Positions 26,956-35,012 of a DNA stretch of 64,000 nt are shown here, in pieces; position 1 is the stretch's first letter, and the number at the start of each line of letters is the position of its first letter. The stretch is from JABMMZ01 sp040386935 (GTDB taxonomy: Bacteria; Bacteroidota; Bacteroidia; NS11-12g; UBA955): positions 46,713 through 110,712 of the forward strand of contig JAZKEQ010000025.1 in the NCBI GenBank assembly GCA_040386935.1, given 5' to 3'. The position numbers and the translations under genes are program-made. The notes under the pieces are model-generated. The model was given only the letters and a program-made list of their open reading frames with translations, did no database searches and was not told the DNA's origin.

Positions 26956-27513
26956 ATGGCCCAAGTAATATTAAATACTATCAACACATTAGATTCTATT
27001 ATCGGTAAAGGTAACTACATATTGTACCCCTCCTTTTTTGTCGGGATTATAGGAAGCTTAGTGCTAGCTGCATTAAAATATAGCAAACCAAGCGAAGACA
27101 AAAAATTAAAATTGATAGGTTTTATACTATTTGGTCAAGCAATCTTTATCTATATTATTATGGAGATAATATCATCAATGTTTAATAATAGAGCACGAAA
27201 CGAAATCAAAGCGTTTGTATCCCAACAGAACATATCCATCACAATCAACGATACACTATTGGATACAACAGCTATCAAAACAATAGGTTCTAACATCAAA
27301 GGAATCAAACGAATAAAATATAACCACTCCAGCCCACGCAAAAAATTTACAATTAACATTATATCAAGAAATGATGTCATTTCACTTTTCGCTTTTCAAG
27401 ACTCATATGATAGTTCAAGCTATTGGATTTTTTGGGATAAATACAACACTTCAAAAGAGAATGAAATTGGCAGCATTTTTAGTACTACACTATACAAATA
27501 CAGAGCTGATTAA
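26956..27513 (+). CDS. Small membrane protein of unknown function
   Basis: The start is ATG at 26956 (MAQVILNTINTLDSIIGKGNY), giving 185 residues; a TTG at 26938 is in frame but less likely. Two hydrophobic segments lie at about 25-45 and 57-80. A soluble C-terminal domain of about 100 residues follows, with KAFVSQQNISITINDTLLDTTAIKTIGSNIKGIKRIKYNHSSPRKKFTI in its first half. I do not recognise a family. It is the first of a run of small accessory genes. Confidence 0.65.
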   Translation: MAQVILNTINTLDSIIGKGNYILYPSFFVGIIGSLVLAALKYSKPSEDKKLKLIGFILFGQAIFIYIIMEIISSMFNNRARNEIKAFVSQQNISITINDTLLDTTAIKTIGSNIKGIKRIKYNHSSPRKKFTINIISRNDVISLFAFQDSYDSSSYWIFWDKYNTSKENEIGSIFSTTLYKYRAD

Positions 27514-27588
27514 TAAATGCATTTTTTTTATTGCTGCTTACCATATTCGGCTTTTATGATGTAAAATACTTGAGCACAACTGTAAACA

Positions 27589-27636
27589 GAGCAACTCGGC
27601 ACACAATAAGCTACAGACATTTTGGAAAACCAATAG
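27589..27636 (+). pseudogene. Remnant of a VOC gene 3' end
   Basis: The sixteen codons ending in TAG at 27634-27636 translate EQLGTQ-stop-ATDILENQ-stop. They line up codon for codon with the end of the intact VOC gene (EQLGTQSASDILEKQ-stop, 26881-26928), with one internal stop. The piece sits 3 bases before the DKNYY gene. It is evidence that a VOC 3' end was duplicated at this junction. Confidence 0.75.
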
Positions 27637-27639
27637 ACA

Positions 27640-28362
27640 ATGACAAACAATCAGCCAATAACAAAGCAAAAGAATCCACTTTGGTTTAGAATTATCAATT
27701 TTACATTTTTAATACCTTGTTTCTTGTGGCCTTACTTGTTTGTTAATTCCTTACTATTGGCTAAAACATTTTTGTTTAATCCATTCTTAGGTTACTTAAC
27801 ATTTCTGGCTATCAACTTATATCTCCCTTTGCTAATTGCCTTAAATATATTCAATGCCAAGCTTTTTAGAAAGACTAAACTAATTGCAACAGCCCTACCC
27901 ATAATTTTAGTCCCGCTATTCATGATTGGGGCCATATGGGTTGCTCGACTTGTTAATATCGTACATACAATTGAGTCGAACCAAAATATAGAAAAGCCCA
28001 TTGAACCTAAGAAAAGCGATTTGTGTTGCGGTTTTACAAAGGATTCAATCAATATTTGTTACAATGGCATTTTGCTTGCAAATGCAGATATCAGCACATT
28101 TAAAATAATTAATTCAAATTGGGCAAAGGATACAAACAGCGTTTACTACTTTGGAGAACCTATTTTGTACATTGATAGTAAAACCTTTCGCAATATCGAT
28201 TCAGAATATTCGGTCGACATCCGAAATGCTTATTATTTCGAACAAATAGTTGTAGATGCTGACCCATTAACTTTTAAGTACGTTACAGGTACCGATTTCT
28301 ATAAAGACAAGAATTTCATATTTAAAAAAGGAGTTAAAATCGCATCGTTTGGTGAAAACTGA
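27640..28362 (+). CDS. DKNYY-domain membrane protein
   Basis: The 240-residue protein has three or so hydrophobic segments in the first 110 residues (LIPCFLWPYLFVNSLLLAK; LAINLYLPLLIALNIF; LPIILVPLFMIGAIWVARLV). A C-terminal region of about 100 residues follows, with two or three DKNYY-type units: WAKDTNSVYYFGEPILYIDSKTF, SVDIRNAYYFEQIVVDADPLTF and FYKDKNFIFKKGVKIA. DKNYY domains are common in Bacteroidota and fusobacteria and their function is not known. It lies directly after the VOC remnant and before repeat copy 2, in a cassette-like setting. Confidence 0.75.
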   Translation: MTNNQPITKQKNPLWFRIINFTFLIPCFLWPYLFVNSLLLAKTFLFNPFLGYLTFLAINLYLPLLIALNIFNAKLFRKTKLIATALPIILVPLFMIGAIWVARLVNIVHTIESNQNIEKPIEPKKSDLCCGFTKDSINICYNGILLANADISTFKIINSNWAKDTNSVYYFGEPILYIDSKTFRNIDSEYSVDIRNAYYFEQIVVDADPLTFKYVTGTDFYKDKNFIFKKGVKIASFGEN

Positions 28363-28394
28363 AACAAAAAAATCTACCCAAAATCCTTCATTAT

Positions 28395-28512
28395 GTAGGG
28401 CTTGGTAAATATTGCCTACCATATGCATAGGCCTGCAGCCTATGCATGGATATTGCGCTCCCGCATATGCGGGACGTAATACATCACCGAGGGGTGTAGC
28501 CCTTCGGTGGGT
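28395..28512. repeat. Composite three-hairpin dispersed repeat, copy 2 (short)
   Basis: The copy again starts TAGGGCTTGG. Hairpin A is identical in its arms to copy 1. Hairpin B is shortened to the palindrome tcccgcatatgcggga with no long loop. Hairpin C has caccgagggg / cccttcggtg, with one arm base changed to a G-T pair. The outer blocks are nearly identical to the other copies, and only the middle differs. Confidence 0.85.
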
Positions 28513-28639
28513 AGAGCCTGGTAATTGGGTAAGGCATACCCCAATCCCCTAAAACACCAATTCCCATATTATGTATTATCTTGCCAATAATTCACCTACA
28601 GCGATTAAAGAAAAGAACCCACTTAAATAAAAAAATAAT

Positions 28640-29506
28640 ATGGAATCAACTCAACAATTCGACCCGGTGAAGTACAAAGCTACTACCCACCAACAATGGC
28701 AAGCAGCCGCAGAAGCTTGGTTCCGTTGGAGCCCTACGCTTAATCAATGGCTGGGCAAAGCCACTGACACCATGCTAGACATGGCAAGTGTTAGCTCAGG
28801 TCAGCGGGTGTTGGATATAGCCGCAGGAGCAGGCGAGCAATCCATTACCACAGCACACAAAGTAGGGCCAACAGGATATGTACTGGCGACTGATATTTCA
28901 TCCAATATCCTTGAGTTTGCCCAACAAATGGCAAAAGATGAAGGACTGAATAATATAGAAACTAAAGTAATGGATGGCGAAAACCTTACCCTGCCCGACT
29001 CCTCATTCGATGCCGTGATATCACGCGTAGGTCTTATTTATTTCCCTGATCAGCAAAAGGCATTAAAAGAAATGTTGAGGGTGCTAAAACCGGGAGGCAA
29101 AGTTGCCGCCATTGTGTATTCAACCCCCGACAAAAATAAATTCTTTTCAGCGCCTGTAGGCATTATTCGCCAGCGTGCTAAACTGCCACCACCCCTACCC
29201 GGCCAACCGGGCCCTTTCAGTTTGGGTGCCGAAGGTGTTATAGAAAAAGCATTTACCGATGCGGGCTTTATCAATGTAAAATCGGTATTGGTTAACTCCC
29301 CATTGCAAATGCCTTTTGCCAAAGATTGTGTACAGTTCGAGAAAGAATCATTTGGCGCCTTACATCAAATGATGAGTGGCTTAACTGACAGCGAAAAAGA
29401 ATCAGTTTGGGAAGAAATAGAACAGGAGCTCAAACAATTTGAAACAACGCAAGGATTTGTAGGGCCTTGTGAAATGGTGGTAGCTGTTGGCGAAAAACAA
29501 TCCTAA
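28640..29506 (+). CDS. Class I SAM-dependent methyltransferase (UbiE-like)
   Basis: The 288-residue protein has the Rossmann methyltransferase motifs. Motif I is VLDIAAGAGEQSI near residue 55, followed by YVLATDISSNILEFAQQMA, VMDGENLTLPDSSFDAVISRVGL and MLRVLKPGGKVAAIVYST. The C-terminal cap is helical. The fold and motif order match UbiE/Coq5 and small-molecule methyltransferases. The substrate is unknown, and with ubiE-type menaquinone genes absent nearby it is more likely an accessory small-molecule enzyme. It lies 127 bases after repeat copy 2. Confidence 0.88.
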   Translation: MESTQQFDPVKYKATTHQQWQAAAEAWFRWSPTLNQWLGKATDTMLDMASVSSGQRVLDIAAGAGEQSITTAHKVGPTGYVLATDISSNILEFAQQMAKDEGLNNIETKVMDGENLTLPDSSFDAVISRVGLIYFPDQQKALKEMLRVLKPGGKVAAIVYSTPDKNKFFSAPVGIIRQRAKLPPPLPGQPGPFSLGAEGVIEKAFTDAGFINVKSVLVNSPLQMPFAKDCVQFEKESFGALHQMMSGLTDSEKESVWEEIEQELKQFETTQGFVGPCEMVVAVGEKQS

Positions 29507-29523
29507 AGAATCCCCATCTCCCC

Positions 29524-29600
29524 CTACTTCTCCTTCCTCAGTTTTTTAATTACAGTTATCGCCTTATTCTGTTGTTCAGGAATAAAATCCTTGAGCACAA
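29524..29600 (-). pseudogene. Remnant of an XRE-type gene 3' end (repeat core R1)
   Basis: The minus strand encodes LKDFIPEQQNKAITVIKKLRKEK-stop, ending at 29524. It matches the C-terminus of the longer remnant at 39651-39785 (QDFPPEKLNKTITVIEKLRKEK). No start or DNA-binding part is present. It contains the core cttctccttcctcag that recurs after several genes up to 39.7 kb, and it lies 18 bases after the methyltransferase stop. A piece of the same element (ttgagcacaact) also appears at 27570-27581. Confidence 0.6.
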
Positions 29601-29718
29601 CTATAACAAAAAAAATATAATAGTATATTGCAAGTGATTACGATGTAGTGTTGAATCTTCGTAAGCATAACCACACACGAATAAATAAACAAGTTAGGGC
29701 ATAATAAAAAACGAAATA

Positions 29719-30243
29719 TTGAAAAGAATATTAGCAATATTACTTTTAACTATAGTGACAAATTCATTCTGTTACGGGCAAACAGAAAGTGATTCAACAG
29801 TAAGTAAAATGAGGTATGGTGTCGACTTAGAAAGACATATTTCAGTATTAACAGGTGTTAATTTATGGAGAAATTTTTATGGTGAATTGGGCCTTTCAGT
29901 CAATCAATATGGCCGAATCGGCTATCACCCTGCAGCCTGGGCTTACTTTGTTTCAAATGAAATTAAAATTGATAACAAACTCCTAATTGGACCCAAAATA
30001 GGCGTTTGGGCCGGTGGTGGAGTCGGTGGAATGGCAATGGGTTTAAATTTAATATACTATACAGACCTCACACAATCTTCATTGCGAATAAGACCTGAAA
30101 TTGGCATGGGTTTCGGAAGATGGAAAATCGTATATGGCTATAATATTCCACTCTCATATAGAAATTTTGAAGGCGTAAATAAAAGTAATATTGGAATAGC
30201 GCTTATGTTTGGGGTGAAAAAGATAAAGACTATCCAGAAATGA
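29719..30243 (+). CDS. Exported beta-barrel-like protein of unknown function
   Basis: No ATG fits. TTG at 29719 opens a good signal peptide (KRILAILLLTIVTNSFCYGQ), giving 174 residues. The mature part has Gly-rich alternating strands (IGPKIGVWAGGGVGGMAMGLNLIYY, LRIRPEIGMGFGRWKIVYGYN) and ends in VKKIKTIQK, suggesting a small outer-membrane beta-barrel. No specific family is recognised. It is 31 bases upstream of the next gene. Confidence 0.65.
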   Translation: MKRILAILLLTIVTNSFCYGQTESDSTVSKMRYGVDLERHISVLTGVNLWRNFYGELGLSVNQYGRIGYHPAAWAYFVSNEIKIDNKLLIGPKIGVWAGGGVGGMAMGLNLIYYTDLTQSSLRIRPEIGMGFGRWKIVYGYNIPLSYRNFEGVNKSNIGIALMFGVKKIKTIQK

Positions 30244-30274
30244 ATTAGCTGTAACCTATTACAAACAAACAACA

Positions 30275-30847
30275 ATGGGACTCGACATCCATATAGCAAC
30301 CGACAACTACGAAGCCCTCTTTTCTGCGGAATACTATGACATAAAGCACGGCCTTCGCAACAAACATCGCCTGAGTAGAACCTTTTGTATTTTTATGTTA
30401 AGGCGCGATTCTTATGGAGAACCTGAACTGGACCAAATAGGGCGGATAGCAGGCGTGGACATTTCACCTTTGTACAATATGGAGAAGTATTGGGAGGAAG
30501 AGGATATCCAACACAAATTGTCATTTGCAAAAAACGAAACCGAAAGAGAAGAAACATTAAAGCTTATTCAAGCGGATAAAGATACCGTAAAGGACAATAT
30601 TGACCAGGTATTGAATACCATCAATTCATTGATTGATAGCCTCTCTAAAATTGACAATATCGACCGAAAACTCAATTACGGAACAAAAGACACCCTCGAC
30701 TACGGCTACTATTTTACAGACTTTAACACTAACAAGGGTGAGGGCTATATTGATAACAACTTCGGACAAGATTTAAGGAATTTTAAACGCTTCTTGGAAT
30801 TTGCAAAGGCAAATGGCCGAACATCAGTTTGGTTTTACTATGGGTAA
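30275..30847 (+). CDS. Cytoplasmic protein of unknown function
   Basis: The 190-residue protein has no signal or membrane segment. It begins MGLDIHIATDNYEALF, a start seen in several phage- or island-borne hypothetical proteins. It has a long charged helical middle (about 75-125) and a C-terminus with DYGYYFTDFN and GRTSVWFYYG. I do not recognise a family. It may share a transcript with the preceding small barrel gene. Confidence 0.6.
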   Translation: MGLDIHIATDNYEALFSAEYYDIKHGLRNKHRLSRTFCIFMLRRDSYGEPELDQIGRIAGVDISPLYNMEKYWEEEDIQHKLSFAKNETEREETLKLIQADKDTVKDNIDQVLNTINSLIDSLSKIDNIDRKLNYGTKDTLDYGYYFTDFNTNKGEGYIDNNFGQDLRNFKRFLEFAKANGRTSVWFYYG

Positions 30848-31187
30848 TAATACTTTTCACAACGGTTCGCTATTTTAAGGTACAAAAAAATATTATTCTA
30901 TTAAAAAGGTAAAAGGTACAGCTGCCCAAGGCTTGGATTAAAAAAGAGCGAATTTAAATACGCTAGCAAAAAACAAATAAAGACAAATCATTGACCTACC
31001 TTTGGGTATATCCAATTTTCATATTTCTCATAAAAAGAAATTATTACAAACGCACTAGTTCTGCATTTGATTATACCCGAATTACAAGCCACCAATACTT
31101 AAAATTAAAAGCACTTCATTTTCAAAACTATCACCAAACAACACAACATATCTTTATAAAATCTTTATACAATTATTGTTATTTTTG
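30848..31187 (+). other. Intergenic region upstream of the potassium module
   Basis: This is 340 AT-rich bases. An exact -7 box TACCTTTG lies at 30997-31004 and a second TATTTTTG at 31180-31187, touching the kinase ATG. The first is the better candidate promoter, giving a leader of about 175 bases. A 65-codon plus-strand frame (30991-31188) has no coding character. No RNA gene is seen. Confidence 0.4.
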
Positions 31188-32288
31188 ATGACTAATGCAG
31201 GCACAAAATTGAACCTAGTAAATACAAGAAAATATAGTCTTCTAAATCAATACTTTATTAGTATTTCTTTGGTTTTATTGACTTCTGTTGCATGTTATTT
31301 CAGCTCACAATTTATCGGCTACAGAACTGTCGCATTACTACTGCTAGTAACAGTTTCAATTGTGGCTATGCTATTTGATATTTTACCTGTTTTAAGTGCA
31401 GCACTTTTGAGTGCATTAATTTGGAATTTCTTTTTTATACCACCTATATTCACTTTTCATATTGAAAGTGCTGAAGATTTATTGATGTTTCTATTATATT
31501 TTTTTATTGCAATGGTAAATGCCGTATTGACAATAAAAATTCGCAGAGAAGAAGCGAAAGTAAGGGACAAAGAAGAAAAAGAAAATATCATAAAGTTGTA
31601 TAACACGCTATTAAATTCGCTTTCTCACGAATTACGAACACCTATTTCCACCATCATTGGGGCAGTTGATAATTTAAAAGACAACAAGGAAAAACTTTCG
31701 ATCACTAATCAAACTGAATTGTTAAATCAAATTGAAATTGCCGGCACCAGATTAAACAGACAAGTAGAAAATTTGCTGAATATGAGCCGACTTGAAACAG
31801 GCATGTTGAAATTAAATTTAGACTGGTGCGACACCAACGAGCTGATAAATTCAGTCATCCAAAAACTCCCAATTTCATACAAGCAAACCATCATATTTGA
31901 GCCAAATGAAAATTTACCTCTATTCAAATTTGACAGGGGATTGATAGAACAAGTGCTACAAAACCTGCTACACAATGCCATTAACTATACACCTGAAAAT
32001 TCAATTATTACTATAGTTGCCACGCATCAATCGGGTGCTTGTGTAATCAGTGTTTCGGACAATGGCAAAGGCATTCCAGAGGCTGAATTAGATTATTTAT
32101 TTGACAAATTTTACAGATTACCACAGACCAAAACTGGCGGTAGTGGTTTAGGATTATCCATCGTTAAAGGATACATTGAAGCGCATAATGGAATTGTAAA
32201 AGTTGAAAACAATACAACCGGAGGCGTAAAATTCATTGTCGAATTTCCGGCTGAAGCATCTTACCTAAATAACTTAAAAAATGAGTAA
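31188..32288 (+). CDS. KdpD-like sensor histidine kinase lacking the N-terminal Kdp/USP domains
   Basis: The 366-residue protein starts at ATG 31188. It consists of the four-helix DUF4118 membrane domain typical of KdpD (about 20-115, with IWNFFFIPPIFTF) and then a histidine kinase. H147 lies in NSLSHELRTPISTIIG, the N box in NLLHNAINYTPE, and the G boxes in DNGKGIPE and GGSGLGLSIVKG. Full KdpD is about 900 residues with N-terminal KdpD and universal-stress domains, both absent here. It overlaps the response regulator gene by 8 bases. It likely senses a potassium-related or envelope cue through the membrane part. Confidence 0.9.
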   Translation: MTNAGTKLNLVNTRKYSLLNQYFISISLVLLTSVACYFSSQFIGYRTVALLLLVTVSIVAMLFDILPVLSAALLSALIWNFFFIPPIFTFHIESAEDLLMFLLYFFIAMVNAVLTIKIRREEAKVRDKEEKENIIKLYNTLLNSLSHELRTPISTIIGAVDNLKDNKEKLSITNQTELLNQIEIAGTRLNRQVENLLNMSRLETGMLKLNLDWCDTNELINSVIQKLPISYKQTIIFEPNENLPLFKFDRGLIEQVLQNLLHNAINYTPENSIITIVATHQSGACVISVSDNGKGIPEAELDYLFDKFYRLPQTKTGGSGLGLSIVKGYIEAHNGIVKVENNTTGGVKFIVEFPAEASYLNNLKNE

Positions 32289-32958
32289 GACAGAAATTTT
32301 AATTATAGACGATGAGCCACAAATCAGAAAGTTACTTGAAATAACACTAGAAAGTAATGATTATAAGGTGTGGCAAGCCGAGACAGGTAAGGCCGGAATA
32401 ATATTAGCGGCAAATCATCCCCCTGAATTAATATTATTAGACATAGGTTTACCCGACAAAAGCGGACATGAGATTCTAAAAGAATTAAGAACTTGGTATA
32501 ATAAATCCATAATTATCCTCTCCGTTCAAAACAACGAAGCTGATATTGTTTCTGCATTAGACAATGGTGCAACTGATTATTTAACAAAACCATTTAGAAG
32601 TGCAGAGTTATTGGCACGTATTCGCTCTGCCATTCGCAGAAACCAATCAACCAATACAGAAAACAAGATTATATGTGGCGACCTTGAGATTGACATAGCA
32701 GCCAGAGTTGTTACTAAACTGAATGATGTTTTAAAATTGACTGCAACAGAGTTTAATATATTGGTATTACTGGCAAAAAATGAAGGACGAGTTTTAACAC
32801 ATCAATTTATTTTAAAAGAAATTTGGGGTGTTGGCTCACAAACTGAAACTCAGTATCTACGCGTTTTTATTGGCACACTTCGCAAAAAAATTGAAACTAA
32901 CCCAAATCAACCACAACATATTTTTACAGAAAGTGGTGTTGGCTATCGTTTTGTTTAA
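32281..32958 (+). CDS. kdpE: KdpE-like response regulator
   Basis: The 225-residue OmpR/PhoB-type regulator has a receiver domain 1-115 with acidic pocket D10-D11, phosphorylation site D54 (LLDIGLPDKSG) and TKPF. The DNA-binding winged helix is in 130-225 (LKLTATEFNILVLLAKNEGRVLTHQFIL, YLRVFIGTLRKKIE, ESGVGYRFV). It resembles KdpE in length and sequence. Its gene overlaps the kinase gene, and kup starts 100 bases later, so kup and the following porin are the likely targets; no kdpFABC operon is in the window. Confidence 0.9.
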   Translation: MSKTEILIIDDEPQIRKLLEITLESNDYKVWQAETGKAGIILAANHPPELILLDIGLPDKSGHEILKELRTWYNKSIIILSVQNNEADIVSALDNGATDYLTKPFRSAELLARIRSAIRRNQSTNTENKIICGDLEIDIAARVVTKLNDVLKLTATEFNILVLLAKNEGRVLTHQFILKEIWGVGSQTETQYLRVFIGTLRKKIETNPNQPQHIFTESGVGYRFV

Positions 32959-33058
32959 TCCACTACCCCATCTTTATATTTTCTTTATATTAACCCGCCC
33001 TTATTTTATAATTTACCTATAGCATAACAGCCACCTTTGCACCATTAATATTTGTTAA

Positions 33059-35008
33059 ATGGTCAATGTTAAAAACATTAAAAAAGGCAAGGTAACAGCA
33101 GCTACACTCTTAGTCGCATTAGGAATTATATATGGCGACATTGGCACAAGTCCCCTGTATGTATTAAAAGCAATTGTTGGCGACCGTATCATTAATGAAG
33201 CGCTTGTATTTGGTGGCATTTCCTGCATTTTTTGGACTTTAGTATTGCAAACCACTGTAAAATACATTTGGCTAACATTAAAAGCAGACAATGAAGGTGA
33301 AGGAGGTATTTTTTCGTTATACGCATTGGTTCGTAAGTATAGTAAACACCTGGTAATACCAACTATACTTGGCGCCACAACATTATTAGCTGATGGCATC
33401 ATTACTCCGCCTATTTCTGTTGCTTCTGCCATTGAAGGGTTAACCATGATAAAAGGACTTGAGCATATACCAACTGTACCCATTGTTGTTGTTATTCTCT
33501 CTCTCTTATTTTTCTTTCAACGCTTTGGAACACAGAAAGTAGGTTCTGTTTTTGGCCCTATCATGGTGGTGTGGTTTGCAATGCTCTTTACAATCGGATT
33601 TTCACAAATTCTACAGGTCCCTTCTGTAATGAAAGCATTAAATCCTCAATACGCTTTCAATTTATTGGCAAACTACCCACAAGGCTTTTGGCTTTTGGGT
33701 GCTGTATTTTTAGCAACAACAGGAGCCGAGGCTTTATACTCCGACTTAGGACATTGCGGCAGAAAAAACATTCGTATTACTTGGGCATTTGTAAAAATAA
33801 CCTTGCTAACAAATTATTTGGGGCAGGCTGCTTGGATTATGCAACAAGGCCAGTCAACATTGAACGGACGAAATCCATTTTTTGAAATGATGCCACAATG
33901 GTTTTTACTAGGTGGGATTGCCATTGCTACTGCTGCAACTATCATTGCATCGCAAGCATTGATAAGCGGCAGTTACACATTAATAAGTGAAGCCATGAAC
34001 CTGAATTTTTGGCCAAGAGTGGCTGTAAGGCAACCATCAGAAACAAAAGGGCAAATTTACATTCCAAGTGTAAACAACATACTATGGGTGGGCTGTATTG
34101 CTATGATACTGTACTTCCAATCATCTACCCATATGGAAGCCGCTTATGGCTTTTCTATTACCATCACTATGATGATGACTACCATTTTATTGAGTTATTT
34201 TTTATTGTATAAACTCAAATGGAACAAATTAATTGTTATAGCATTACTTCTACTTTTTGCTACCGTAGAAACATCATTTTTCATTACCAATGTTGCCAAA
34301 ATAAAAGAAAGATGGATGTTTTTATTTTTCGAATTATTCATATTCCTTACCATGTATGTTTGGTTTTATGCCAGAAAAATAAACAACCGATTTACCAAAT
34401 TTGTAGACTTAGGAAAATTTGCCTCTCAATTATCAGAGCTAAGTATCGATGACAATATTCCCAAATTTGCAACGCATTTAATTTACCTGACCAAGGCAGA
34501 CAAAAGGCACGAAGTAGAAGAAAAAATCATCAATTCCATTTTTGCCAAAAAGCCTAAACGTGCTGATGTATATTGGTTTGTACACATTAACAGGACCGAA
34601 CAGCCCTATACACTTTCTTACGATGTTTCTGAATTGGTAGACGACAAAGTGATAAAAATTAACATTAATGTAGGGTTCAGAATTCAACCCAAAACGGAAT
34701 TATATTTCAAAAAAATCGTACAAAACTTAGTTGCTGAAAAAGAATTAAACCTACACATTAGGGCCGATGGTTCTACCAAATACAATGCTGAACCCGATTT
34801 CAAATTTGTTGTTATTGAAAAATTTCTTTCTGTAGAAAACGAATTTGCTTTAAAAGAAGGATTATTACTCAATTCTTATTTTTTATTAAAGCGCTTGGGT
34901 TTAAGTGATGAAAAGGCTTTTGGAATTGACAAAAGCGATGTGATAGTAGAACAAATCCCTTTTGTATATCAACCAACAAACCCTATTGAATTAACACGCA
35001 ACAAATAA
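33059..35008 (+). CDS. kup: Kup-type potassium uptake permease
   Basis: The 649-residue protein is the usual Kup/HAK length. The first helix carries the family motif LGIIYGDIGTSPLYVLKA. It is followed by GGISCIFWTLVLQTTVKY, the NEGEGGIFSLYALV motif, DGIITPPISVASAIEGL, and about twelve membrane helices in all. A cytoplasmic C-terminal domain starts near residue 450. It imports K+ with protons. A near-match promoter box CACCTTTG lies 20 bases upstream of the ATG. The porin gene starts 4 bases after its stop. Confidence 0.96.
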   Translation: MVNVKNIKKGKVTAATLLVALGIIYGDIGTSPLYVLKAIVGDRIINEALVFGGISCIFWTLVLQTTVKYIWLTLKADNEGEGGIFSLYALVRKYSKHLVIPTILGATTLLADGIITPPISVASAIEGLTMIKGLEHIPTVPIVVVILSLLFFFQRFGTQKVGSVFGPIMVVWFAMLFTIGFSQILQVPSVMKALNPQYAFNLLANYPQGFWLLGAVFLATTGAEALYSDLGHCGRKNIRITWAFVKITLLTNYLGQAAWIMQQGQSTLNGRNPFFEMMPQWFLLGGIAIATAATIIASQALISGSYTLISEAMNLNFWPRVAVRQPSETKGQIYIPSVNNILWVGCIAMILYFQSSTHMEAAYGFSITITMMMTTILLSYFLLYKLKWNKLIVIALLLLFATVETSFFITNVAKIKERWMFLFFELFIFLTMYVWFYARKINNRFTKFVDLGKFASQLSELSIDDNIPKFATHLIYLTKADKRHEVEEKIINSIFAKKPKRADVYWFVHINRTEQPYTLSYDVSELVDDKVIKININVGFRIQPKTELYFKKIVQNLVAEKELNLHIRADGSTKYNAEPDFKFVVIEKFLSVENEFALKEGLLLNSYFLLKRLGLSDEKAFGIDKSDVIVEQIPFVYQPTNPIELTRNK

Positions 35009-35012
35009 CAAA

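Noticed and set aside
30991..31188. 65-codon plus-strand frame before the KdpD-like gene
   Set aside because: It has an alternative start, no family likeness and low-complexity codons, and it covers the probable promoter of the kinase gene.
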